Shown here piece after piece: positions 14,754 through 21,480 of a DNA stretch of 22,798 nucleotides. The notes under the pieces were generated by a model. That model was not told where the DNA came from. It saw only the letters and a list, made by a program, of their open reading frames with translations, and made no database searches. Location: assembly GCA_938039795.1 (NCBI GenBank), contig CALHWU010000163.1:1-22798 (forward strand), written 5' to 3'. The DNA comes from an uncultured Muribaculaceae bacterium. GTDB taxonomy: Bacteria; Bacteroidota; Bacteroidia; Bacteroidales; Muribaculaceae. The position numbers and the translations under genes are program-made. How positions within the stretch are numbered: the first letter of the stretch is position 1; each line of letters opens with the position of its first letter.

Positions 14754-16736
14754 TCAGTCGCGGATTATGTGGTATTCCACAAATGCTTCTATGGCCTCGT
14801 AGGATGCAAGGCCAAGTCCCTGATAGAGCTGGGCTGTGCCCCTGTTGCGCTCTTCGGCGCGCTGCCAGAAGAGGCGGTCGTCGTCGCCGAGGAAAGGAGC
14901 GTTCTCCATCTGGCTCTGGTGCTTGAGGATGGAGTTGCGTTTGAAACGGAGCTCTTCGGGGCTGATGGGCACTGCCATCTCGATATGGTCGATTTCCCAT
15001 TCGGCCCAGGCTCCGCGATACATCCATATGCGGCAATCATTCATCCAGGGCTCGTCCTTCAGCTCGTCGACAGCCGCGAGCACAGCGTCGGTGCACACTT
15101 TGTGCGTGCCGTGGGGATCGGCGAGGTCGCCGGCCACAAAGATCTGGTGGGGCTTGACGTCGGTCAGCAGCTTCTTGACGATATCGACGTCGCGCTGGCT
15201 GAGATCGCCCTTCTTTATGGTGCCGGTCTCATAGAACGGCAGACGCAGGAAGTGGATGTTCTGCGGCTTTACTCCGATATAGTTGCAGGCTATGGTGGCC
15301 TCGGCCTGACGGATCATGGTCTTGATCTCGCGGACGTCGGCGGGATCCATGTCGCCGGGCTGCTTGTTGCGTACGGCGTTGTGCACTTCCTCCGAGAGCT
15401 GCGAATAGCCTCCCTTGTCGAAGCCGAACATAGGCGCGATCTTGTCCATCATCAGGAAATAGCGCATCATGTCCTCATCGCCAACAGCGATATTGCCCGA
15501 AGTCTCGTAAGCCACATGCACGTCGTGTTTCTGGTCGACAAGCCGTTTAAGCGTGCCGCCCATGGAGATGACGTCGTCGTCGGGATGGGGGCTGAACACG
15601 ATGACACGCTTCGGATAGGGGTTGGCGCGCTCCGGACGGTAGGTGTCGTCGGCGTTGGGCTTTCCTCCGGGCCATCCGGTGATGGTGTGCTGCAGGTCGT
15701 TGAATATCTTGATGTTGACGTTGTAGGCCGATCCATACAGGGCGAGGAGTTCGCCGAGTCCCCAGTCATTGTAGTCCTTGTCGGTGAGCTTGAGGATGGG
15801 CTTGCCGGTCATGTGGCAGAGCCATACGATGGCGCGGCGGATGAGCTTGTCGGTCCATTCGCATGAGGTGACTTTCCAGGGCTGCGAGATGCGCGTCAGG
15901 TCTTCGGCGGCGGGGAGATCCACCACAACCTTGGCGTGGGCGTGGCCCTGCAGGAATGATGCGGGCACGTTGGCATCGGCGGGTGTCTCGACAGTCTTCT
16001 TGACGATCTCCGCGCGGTTTTCGCCCCAGGCCATGGTGACCACGCGGTCGGCCGAGAGTATGTTGGCAATGCCGAGGGTGATGGCGGTGGTGGGGACATC
16101 CTCGCAGTTGTAGTCGCTTTGCACGTTGTGGCGTGTCTCATTGCCGAGCAGCACGAGGCGGCAGAGGCTCGTGTCGGGAGTGCCCGGCTCGTTGAATGCC
16201 AGCGATCCCTGGGCGCCTATCTCGCATACGGCCAGATCCAGGCCACCTTCGTCGGCGATGGCTTTCTCATAGGCTTTGCAACGCTGGAACATGTCCTCTT
16301 TCGTGACATCGGGATCGAAAGTATGGATGTTTTCCTGACGGATGTCCACGTGGTCGAGAAGCACTTCTTTCATCTTGCGCAGCGTGCTCGGGCCGTTGGG
16401 GATAAGTGGGAAAAATTCGCTGAGACTGTAGAACACCACTTTGTCGAACGAAACTTCGCCATCCTTGTAAAGCTTTATCAGAGCGGCATATGCGCTGTGG
16501 GTGCTCACTCCGGAGCCGAATGTGACCACACATTTGCCCTTATCCTCCACATTCCGGTTGATGACCTTGGCTATCTGCCGGGCTATATATTCGCTTCCGG
16601 CTGAAGCGGTCTCGAAGATGCGGGTGTAGATTTTTTCTTCGCGCGTAAGCGCGGCCAGCTCTATCTCGCCCTGCGGGTCGTAGTAGCGCCTTGGTATGCG
16701 TTCGAGTTTGATTTGTGAACTAAGGTTGGTTTTCAT
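14754..16736 (-). CDS. NagB-like domain fused to PIG-L (LmbE) deacetylase domain
   Basis: A 660-residue two-domain protein usually annotated in Bacteroidales as glucosamine-6-phosphate deaminase. Residues about 30-290 resemble NagB; residues about 375-600 are a PIG-L/LmbE zinc-dependent N-deacetylase domain with HPDDD at 384-388 and HGTH at 542-545, the expected metal and catalytic motifs. The NagB half is degenerate. Where active NagB has NMDEY it has SLSEF (Ser106 for the base Asp72), and where NagB has PDGHIAFNEP it has AQGSLAFNEP (Gln176 for Asp141, Ser178 for His143); only Glu183 (Glu148) is kept. The phosphate loop PTGSSP is also changed, to GSGVST. Deaminase activity is therefore doubtful, while deacetylation looks intact. 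It is cytoplasmic (no signal peptide). It is divergent from the intact nagB at 16936. Antisense frames of up to 365 codons across this gene are shadows. Confidence 0.93.
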   Translation of the reverse strand: MKTNLSSQIKLERIPRRYYDPQGEIELAALTREEKIYTRIFETASAGSEYIARQIAKVINRNVEDKGKCVVTFGSGVSTHSAYAALIKLYKDGEVSFDKVVFYSLSEFFPLIPNGPSTLRKMKEVLLDHVDIRQENIHTFDPDVTKEDMFQRCKAYEKAIADEGGLDLAVCEIGAQGSLAFNEPGTPDTSLCRLVLLGNETRHNVQSDYNCEDVPTTAITLGIANILSADRVVTMAWGENRAEIVKKTVETPADANVPASFLQGHAHAKVVVDLPAAEDLTRISQPWKVTSCEWTDKLIRRAIVWLCHMTGKPILKLTDKDYNDWGLGELLALYGSAYNVNIKIFNDLQHTITGWPGGKPNADDTYRPERANPYPKRVIVFSPHPDDDVISMGGTLKRLVDQKHDVHVAYETSGNIAVGDEDMMRYFLMMDKIAPMFGFDKGGYSQLSEEVHNAVRNKQPGDMDPADVREIKTMIRQAEATIACNYIGVKPQNIHFLRLPFYETGTIKKGDLSQRDVDIVKKLLTDVKPHQIFVAGDLADPHGTHKVCTDAVLAAVDELKDEPWMNDCRIWMYRGAWAEWEIDHIEMAVPISPEELRFKRNSILKHQSQMENAPFLGDDDRLFWQRAEERNRGTAQLYQGLGLASYEAIEAFVEYHIIRD

Positions 16737-16777
16737 GTCGTTTCAGGGTGTGTTGAGGATTATATTGTTTTATATTG

Positions 16778-16785
16778 CAAATCTA
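16778..16785 (-). promoter_or_regulatory. Bacteroidetes -7 promoter element for the NagB-PIG-L gene
   Basis: Minus-strand TAGATTTG fits TAnnTTTG and lies about 42 bases upstream of the ATG at 16736. No clear TTG is found at the -33 spacing. Confidence 0.55.
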
Positions 16786-16856
16786 CGCATTTTTCTGTCA
16801 TTTCGGCTGATTTTACGATTTTTTTTGAACTGAAATGAAATATGTGGCTTTCCGGG

Positions 16857-16887
16857 TTGAAAATCCCGTCGATTTTATGTAAGTTTG
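16857..16887 (+). promoter_or_regulatory. nagB: Bacteroidetes-type promoter of nagB
   Basis: A TTG at 16857-16859 (-33 box) and TAAGTTTG at 16880-16887 (-7 box) are separated by 20 bases, matching the known Bacteroidetes primary sigma-factor spacing. The leader to the nagB ATG would be about 45 bases and is AT-rich. Confidence 0.75.
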
Positions 16888-16935
16888 CTCTCTCAAAATA
16901 TCGTAATCCATATAACCTTAAAACAATATTCATAG

Positions 16936-17748
16936 ATGAGACTGATTATCGAACCCGACTACGCTAACGTATCGGCATGGGCAGCCAACTATGTTGCAGC
17001 CCGTATCAACGAAGCCAAACCTACGGCCGAACATCCGTTCGTGCTCGGATGCCCGACCGGCAGCTCCCCTCTGGGAATGTACCGCAACCTGATCAAACTG
17101 TATCAGGAGGGCAAGGTGTCGTTCAAGAATGTCGTGACGTTCAATATGGACGAATACTGCGGCATACCCCGCGACCACGAGCAGAGCTACTACACCTTCA
17201 TGTGGACCAATTTTTTCAGCCATATCGACATACCCCGTGAGAATGTCAATATCCTCAACGGCAATGCCGAGGATCCCGAGGAGGAGTGCCGCCGCTATGA
17301 GGAGAAGATCAAGAGCTACGGCGGCATCGACCTGTTCCTCGGTGGCGTAGGCCCTGACGGTCATATCGCGTTCAACGAGCCGGGTTCGTCGCTGACCTCG
17401 CGCACCCGCATGAAGACTCTGACCCGCGACACCATCATCGCCAACTCGCGCTTCTTCGACAACAACGTCGATCTCGTGCCGAAGACAGCCCTGACCGTCG
17501 GCGTGGGCACGATCATGTCGGCCCGCAGCGTGCTGCTGATCGTCAACGGCCACAACAAGAGCCGCGCCCTGCATCATGGCGTGGAAGGCGGCATCTCCCA
17601 GATGTGGACCATCTCGGCTCTTCAGATGCACCAGAAAGCCCTCATCGTGGCCGACGAGGCAGCCTGCGAGGAGCTCAAGGTTGGCACATACCGCTACTAC
17701 AAGGATATCGAGGCAGCCAACCTCGATCCGCAGTCGCAGCTGAAATAA
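16936..17748 (+). CDS. nagB: Glucosamine-6-phosphate deaminase
   Basis: A 270-residue cytoplasmic enzyme, full length for NagB, that converts GlcN-6-P to fructose-6-P plus ammonia and so feeds amino sugars into glycolysis. All hallmark residues are present and fall at the E. coli numbers: Asp72 and Glu73 in FNMDEY, Asp141 and His143 in GVGPDGHIAFNEP, and Glu148. The phosphate loop PTGSSPLGMY is at 40-49. Late conserved segments HNKSRALHHGVEGGISQMW and VGTYRYYKDIE are also intact. It has its own promoter (16857-16887) and terminator (17781-17827), so it is likely monocistronic. It is divergent from the fusion protein that carries a degenerate version of the same domain. An antisense 290-codon frame at 16930-17802 is a shadow. 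Confidence 0.97.
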   Translation: MRLIIEPDYANVSAWAANYVAARINEAKPTAEHPFVLGCPTGSSPLGMYRNLIKLYQEGKVSFKNVVTFNMDEYCGIPRDHEQSYYTFMWTNFFSHIDIPRENVNILNGNAEDPEEECRRYEEKIKSYGGIDLFLGGVGPDGHIAFNEPGSSLTSRTRMKTLTRDTIIANSRFFDNNVDLVPKTALTVGVGTIMSARSVLLIVNGHNKSRALHHGVEGGISQMWTISALQMHQKALIVADEAACEELKVGTYRYYKDIEAANLDPQSQLK

Positions 17749-17780
17749 AGCCAGTGCGGCTATAAGCCGACCAATACACG

Positions 17781-17827
17781 CGGCGCGCCCGTGTCGGTAC
17801 ACACCGACGCCGGCGCGCCGATTCTTT
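17781..17827 (+). terminator. Terminator of nagB
   Basis: A perfect 9-bp GC stem (CGGCGCGCC at 17781-17789 with 17812-17820) encloses a second 6-bp stem (GTCGGT/ACCGAC at 17793-17798/17803-17808), followed by ATTCTTTTG. Confidence 0.85.
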
Positions 17828-17878
17828 TGACTGTATAAAGATTGTTTTGATGTAGTTTTGAATTTTTATGAGGGGAAA

Positions 17879-17910
17879 TTTGCAGGGGAGGAGGGGAAAG
17901 TGTAATTTTG
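17879..17910 (+). promoter_or_regulatory. nhaC: Bacteroidetes-type promoter of nhaC
   Basis: TTTG at 17879-17882 and TAATTTTG at 17903-17910 are 20 bases apart, a full match to the Bacteroidetes -33/-7 pair. Transcription would begin about 15 bases before the nhaC ATG. Confidence 0.75.
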
Positions 17911-17928
17911 CGCGAATAAAAATACGGA

Positions 17929-19389
17929 ATGAAATTTACACATAGTCATAAAACACATAGTCCGACGCTCATAGTGTCGTTGATCCCTATATTGGTGCTC
18001 CTTGTATCGCTGGCAGCGGTGATTCTGACACGAGGTGCGTCCGACGTGCTGTCGATGGGTTACTGGCTTCTGCTCAGCGCGTCGGCGGTATGCGTGATCC
18101 TTACTGTTGTCACAACCACACGCAGTGCGCGGGTGCTGATGCTCGGCGTACGCAAGAGCGTCAGGCAGATATTTCCTGCTGTGCCGGTGCTGCTTTTCAT
18201 CGGCACGGTAGGCGCCACATGGATGCTGTCGGGGGTAGTTCCCGGCATGATCTTCTATGGGGTGAAGATGCTCAATCCGGTGATGTTCCTGTTTCTGGCG
18301 TGCTCGATCTCGGCCGTCGTGTCGGTGATGACCGGCACGTCGTGGACCACGATCGCCACAATCGGGGTCGCTTTCATGGGCATCGGCACGGTGATGGGAT
18401 ATGACGAGGCCTGGATAGCTGGCGCCGTCATTTCGGGAGCTTATTTCGGCGACAAGGTGTCGCCCCTGAGTGATACGACAGTTCTGGCCGCTTCCTCGAC
18501 CGGAGTGAAGCTCTTCAGCCATATCCGCTCGCTGATGGTCACCACCGTGCCTGCGATGACGATAGCGCTGGCGGTATTCGCCTGCGTGGGACTCGGTTCA
18601 GGGATAGAGGGAAATTTCGAGCACAGCGAGATCTGCGATGCGATCATCTCTACGTTCAATATCTCTCCGTGGCTTGTGCTCGTGCCGTTGCTGACGATAG
18701 CATTGCTCGCCATGAGGGTAGGAACGACATTCACGCTGGCCGTCAGCTCTCTGGCGGCTCTGACGGCAATGTTTGCCCTGCAGCCGCAGATCGTGACGAT
18801 GCTTGCGGGCGGAGAGGGCGGTCTGGGCGCCGGGGCAATAGTTGCCGGGAGAGTGCTTCTGAGCTCCACTGCGGTCACGACGGGTTCGGAGATCCTTGAT
18901 CCTCTCGTATCCACCGGAGGGGTGGAGGGGATGCTCCCGACGGTATATCTCGTGGGGAGCGCCATGGTGTTCGGCGGTGTGATGCTCGGATCGGGGATGC
19001 TCGGCTCGATAACGCGCAGCTTCGCCCGGAGGCTCCGCTCTACGGGTCATCTCGTTGGCGCTACTGTAGGCAGCGGTCTGTTTCTCAACAGCGCCACGGG
19101 CGACCAGTATCTGTCGATCATCATCGGCAGCAATATTTACCGCAACATCTACCGCCGGCTTGGAGAGCGGCCGCAACTACTCGGACGCGCGCTTGAAGAC
19201 TCTATCTCGGTGACGTCGGTTCTGATCCCGTGGAATTCCTGCGGCATGGCACAGTCGACTGTACTCGGGGTGTCCACGCTTGCCTATGCGCCGATGTGTG
19301 TGTTCAATTATCTGAGTCCGCTGATGTCGGTTGCGGTTGCTTACGGCCTGCAGGCTGCCCGCCGCCGCGCCCGGATGGCTATCGCCTGA
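17929..19389 (+). CDS. nhaC: Na+/H+ antiporter, NhaC family
   Basis: A 486-residue inner-membrane protein with about 11-12 hydrophobic segments, normal for the NhaC family, which exchanges Na+ for H+ across the inner membrane. Typical family segments include SVMTGTSWTTIATIGVAFMGIG, GAVISGAYFGDKVSPLSDTTVLAAS and, near the end, IPWNSCGMAQSTVLGV. Related proteins include malate/lactate antiporters, so the substrate is inferred from the family only. The start at 17929 is the first ATG after a well-formed promoter. A CDF exporter gene follows 74 bases later in the same direction. Confidence 0.9.
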   Translation: MKFTHSHKTHSPTLIVSLIPILVLLVSLAAVILTRGASDVLSMGYWLLLSASAVCVILTVVTTTRSARVLMLGVRKSVRQIFPAVPVLLFIGTVGATWMLSGVVPGMIFYGVKMLNPVMFLFLACSISAVVSVMTGTSWTTIATIGVAFMGIGTVMGYDEAWIAGAVISGAYFGDKVSPLSDTTVLAASSTGVKLFSHIRSLMVTTVPAMTIALAVFACVGLGSGIEGNFEHSEICDAIISTFNISPWLVLVPLLTIALLAMRVGTTFTLAVSSLAALTAMFALQPQIVTMLAGGEGGLGAGAIVAGRVLLSSTAVTTGSEILDPLVSTGGVEGMLPTVYLVGSAMVFGGVMLGSGMLGSITRSFARRLRSTGHLVGATVGSGLFLNSATGDQYLSIIIGSNIYRNIYRRLGERPQLLGRALEDSISVTSVLIPWNSCGMAQSTVLGVSTLAYAPMCVFNYLSPLMSVAVAYGLQAARRRARMAIA

Positions 19390-19418
19390 TCGGAATTCTT
19401 TTATTGGCGGACTTTTAT

Positions 19419-19426
19419 TACCTTTG
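19419..19426 (+). promoter_or_regulatory. Possible -7 promoter element for the CDF gene
   Basis: TACCTTTG fits TAnnTTTG and lies 37 bases before the CDF start. The only nearby TTG (19404-19406) is 12 bases upstream, too close for a standard -33 box, so this is a weak call. Co-transcription with nhaC remains possible, as no hairpin was seen in between. Confidence 0.4.
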
Positions 19427-19463
19427 CGCCTTGTAACCTGTAATATGTGACAGAGCGTAAATC

Positions 19464-20399
19464 ATGGAAAAAGACAAGCGCACCGGCAAAATCATCGGCA
19501 TCACACTGCTTGGGTCAGCAGCCAATCTCGGATTGCTGGCTTTTAAGTTCGTCGCAGGCATTGTGGGCCACAGCAGCGCGATGATAGCCGACGCGGTTCA
19601 TTCGCTGTCGGATTTTCTGACCGACATAGTCGTGCTGGTATTCGTAAAGCTGTCGTCACGTCCCAAAGACAATGATCATGCCTATGGTCATGGGAAATAT
19701 GAGACACTTGCGACAGCGGTCATAGGGATCGCACTGATGGCCGTAGGCATAGGCCTCTTCTGGAACGGCTCCGGGAAAATATATGGCTTTTATTTCCGCC
19801 ATCAGGAGCTTGCCGATCCCGGTATGATAGCTCTTGTGGCCGCGTTGGTCTCGATAGCTGTCAAGGAGGTGCTTTACCGGGTGACGGTGGCCGAAGGGCG
19901 CCGTCAGCAAAGCCAGGCCCTTGTGGCCAACGCATGGCATCATCGCTCGGATGCATTCTCTTCAGTTGCCACTGCAGTAGGTGTCGGAGGCGCTATAGCA
20001 TTTGGCTCTGACTGGCGAGTGCTTGATTCCATGGCGGCTGTTGCAGTGAGTGTACTGATCGTAAAGGCTGCATGGGATCTTATAGTGCCGGCTGTCAATG
20101 AGTTGATGGAGAAGTCGTTGCCTGAAGATATCGAGACTGAGATCGTTTCGATCATATCCTCTGTGCCGGGCGTTGACAATCCTCACAATCTATGTACGAG
20201 GCGCATTGGAAACTGCATGGCGGCTGATGTGCATATCAGGGTAGATGGCGCTATGAAAGTCTGCGACGCCCATCAGCTTACCCGCGACATCGAACGGCGG
20301 CTGCGCGAGCGTTTCGGCGCTTCAATGCATATAAGCATCCATGTGGAGCCGCGCAAAAACGTCGACTGTGACACTGAGCAGACAGTGGCCCAGGCATAG
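19464..20399 (+). CDS. Cation diffusion facilitator (CDF) family metal exporter
   Basis: A 311-residue inner-membrane protein with six expected helices and a C-terminal cytoplasmic metal-binding domain (about 215-300, with CTRRIGNCMAADVHIRVDG and HISIHVEP). It is close to the FieF/YiiP type. Transport-site residues are visible in helix 2 (ADAVHSLSDF, HxxxD with His46 and Asp50) and helix 5 (WHHRSDAF, HxxxD with His159 and Asp163). The loop DNDHAYGHGKYE matches the second zinc site of YiiP. The protein exports divalent metal in exchange for protons. An HxxxD pair in both helices is more typical of zinc-selective members than the DxxxD/HxxxD of YiiP, so zinc is the best guess. The stop TAG is immediately followed by an ATG of the small lipoprotein frame. 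Confidence 0.93.
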   Translation: MEKDKRTGKIIGITLLGSAANLGLLAFKFVAGIVGHSSAMIADAVHSLSDFLTDIVVLVFVKLSSRPKDNDHAYGHGKYETLATAVIGIALMAVGIGLFWNGSGKIYGFYFRHQELADPGMIALVAALVSIAVKEVLYRVTVAEGRRQQSQALVANAWHHRSDAFSSVATAVGVGGAIAFGSDWRVLDSMAAVAVSVLIVKAAWDLIVPAVNELMEKSLPEDIETEIVSIISSVPGVDNPHNLCTRRIGNCMAADVHIRVDGAMKVCDAHQLTRDIERRLRERFGASMHISIHVEPRKNVDCDTEQTVAQA

Positions 20400-20435
20400 A
20401 TGGAAGTGAGACGGGAAATACTTCATGAGAGGATT

Positions 20436-20818
20436 ATGGGAAAGATGATGACGGCAGCTGTGTTGCCGGCAGTATCAGTGGCTTTGATTGGATGTTCGCG
20501 CAGGCAGGACGTAGCTGCCACGACGGATGAGAGGGATGACGTCGCGATATTCAGCGAAGCAGCCGAGGACGACACGATGCCCGACGGCCTTATCCGTTCG
20601 GCACTTCGCGGTATTTTACCCGGGCGGGGAACGATATCATTTTTTATTCTCCCAAATACAGCAGTTTTATCGGCTATATAAGCGATAACTACGATCAGTA
20701 CAAGAGCCTCGTGGAGTATGGCTTCCAGAACGGCGGCTCGGCTGTCGACTCGACGCTACGCGACGGAGGCACGGCCCTGATCGTCTATGAGATGGCGGGA
20801 TCGGGCAACCGTGACTGA
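20436..20818 (+). pseudogene. Frameshifted small lipoprotein gene
   Basis: Two reading frames look like parts of one small lipoprotein of about 127 residues. The first starts at 20436 (MGKMMTAAVLPAV, with the lipobox LIGC and Cys20) after a GAGAGGA stretch, and reads plausibly to about 20612 (MPDGLIRSALRG). Beyond that this frame becomes hydrophobic nonsense and stops at 20681. The frame offset by one base (codons from 20612) reads YFTRAGNDIIFYSPKYSS and continues as natural-looking protein to the TGA at 20816-20818 (ending YEMAGSGNRD). No good start exists for the second frame alone. One missing base near 20610-20615 would fuse them. I do not recognise the family. It could be a real inactivating indel, an assembly error, or a slippage site (a run of six T lies at 20640-20645). 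An upstream in-frame ATG at 20400, directly after the CDF stop, is an alternative start. Confidence 0.6.
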
Positions 20819-20829
20819 CAGGCTGACGG

Positions 20830-21387
20830 TCAGATCCGTTTCAAAACCTCCCCGATGAATTCCCTGCGCCGCTCTGGCGATCCGCTGTCGGTCTGCTGGC
20901 AGTCGAGCCACTGGCAGCCGCCGAAGCCTACGGGCTCCAGTACCATCGGTGCGAGATAGCCGCTGACAAACGGGCCGAAATCTACGGAGTCCCCCTCCGA
21001 AGTGGTGACTATAAGAGTGCGCTCGACCGAGAGGCATGGCATGATCTCGCCGTTGTCGGTAATGTCGTAGATGCGTCCTTTGACGAATGCCCGGTCCATG
21101 AAGCCTTTGAGCATGGCCGGCATCATGCCCCACCATATGGGGAAGATGAAAATGGCGCGGTCGGTGCGCTGGAGCATCGACGTATAACGCTCGATGAGGG
21201 GGTCGGTGACGTGGTCGGAAGTGACTGCGGCGAGTCCGTCGCGGGTCATGACCGGATTGAATCCGTCGGCATAAAGATCGATTACCTGATAATCGTCGCC
21301 ACGTCCGGTGAGCATATCGGTGATGGCCGAGAGTATAGCATGATTGTAGCTCTCCGGGTCGGGATGGGTATAGATGATGGTGATCAT
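20830..21387 (-). CDS. NAD(P)H-dependent flavodoxin-fold oxidoreductase
   Basis: A 185-residue cytoplasmic protein of the NQO1/KefF/MdaB-like flavodoxin-fold family, normal length. It opens with ITIIYTHPDPESYNHAILSA, the family's flavin-phosphate loop. FIFPIWWGMMPAMLKGFMDRAF at about 80-101 is the signature segment that packs on the FMN/FAD ring, and TTSEGDS lies later in the fold. Such enzymes reduce quinones or other electrophiles with NAD(P)H; the physiological substrate is not known. ATG at 21387 is the first residue of the conserved strand. An inverted repeat sits directly before the start codon (21389-21413). The gene is convergent with the frameshifted lipoprotein, with 11 bases between stops, and downstream of the hexosaminidase gene behind a strong terminator. 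Confidence 0.9.
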   Translation of the reverse strand: MITIIYTHPDPESYNHAILSAITDMLTGRGDDYQVIDLYADGFNPVMTRDGLAAVTSDHVTDPLIERYTSMLQRTDRAIFIFPIWWGMMPAMLKGFMDRAFVKGRIYDITDNGEIMPCLSVERTLIVTTSEGDSVDFGPFVSGYLAPMVLEPVGFGGCQWLDCQQTDSGSPERRREFIGEVLKRI

Positions 21388-21388
21388 A

Positions 21389-21413
21389 AGCTGAAACTGA
21401 AAATGGTTCAGCT
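21389..21413. repeat. Inverted repeat at the oxidoreductase start
   Basis: AGCTGAA (21389-21395) and TTCAGCT (21407-21413) form a perfect 7-bp inverted repeat with an 11-base spacer, ending one base before the oxidoreductase start codon at 21387. It could be an operator or an mRNA hairpin; nothing in the sequence tells which. Confidence 0.4.
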
Positions 21414-21454
21414 ATAAAACAATCCGTCCCCCGCTATGGTTGCGCGGGGGACGG
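21411..21454 (-). terminator. Rho-independent terminator of the GH20 gene
   Basis: A perfect 11-bp stem (CCGTCCCCCGC at 21424-21434 pairs with 21444-21454) with a 9-base loop is followed on the minus strand by ATTGTTTTATAG. It lies 27 bases past the hexosaminidase stop. Confidence 0.88.
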
Positions 21455-21480
21455 AAGTATGTTTGTTTCAGGCGGAATTA

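Noticed and set aside
14769..15866. A 365-codon plus-strand open frame
   Set aside because: It lies wholly antisense to the NagB-PIG-L gene, whose protein is clearly homologous to known domains. Long shadow frames are common in GC-rich coding DNA and this one shows no recognisable protein.
16930..17802. A 290-codon minus-strand open frame
   Set aside because: It is the antisense shadow of the canonical nagB; its translation resembles no family and it runs through the nagB terminator.
20637..20646. Run of six T as a programmed -1 slippage site in the lipoprotein gene
   Set aside because: The zero frame reads TCA TTT TTT ATT, so the heptamer is A TTT TTT, which does not fit X XXY YYZ. The sequence just before it also reads better in the second frame, placing the break upstream. 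An indel or assembly error is simpler.
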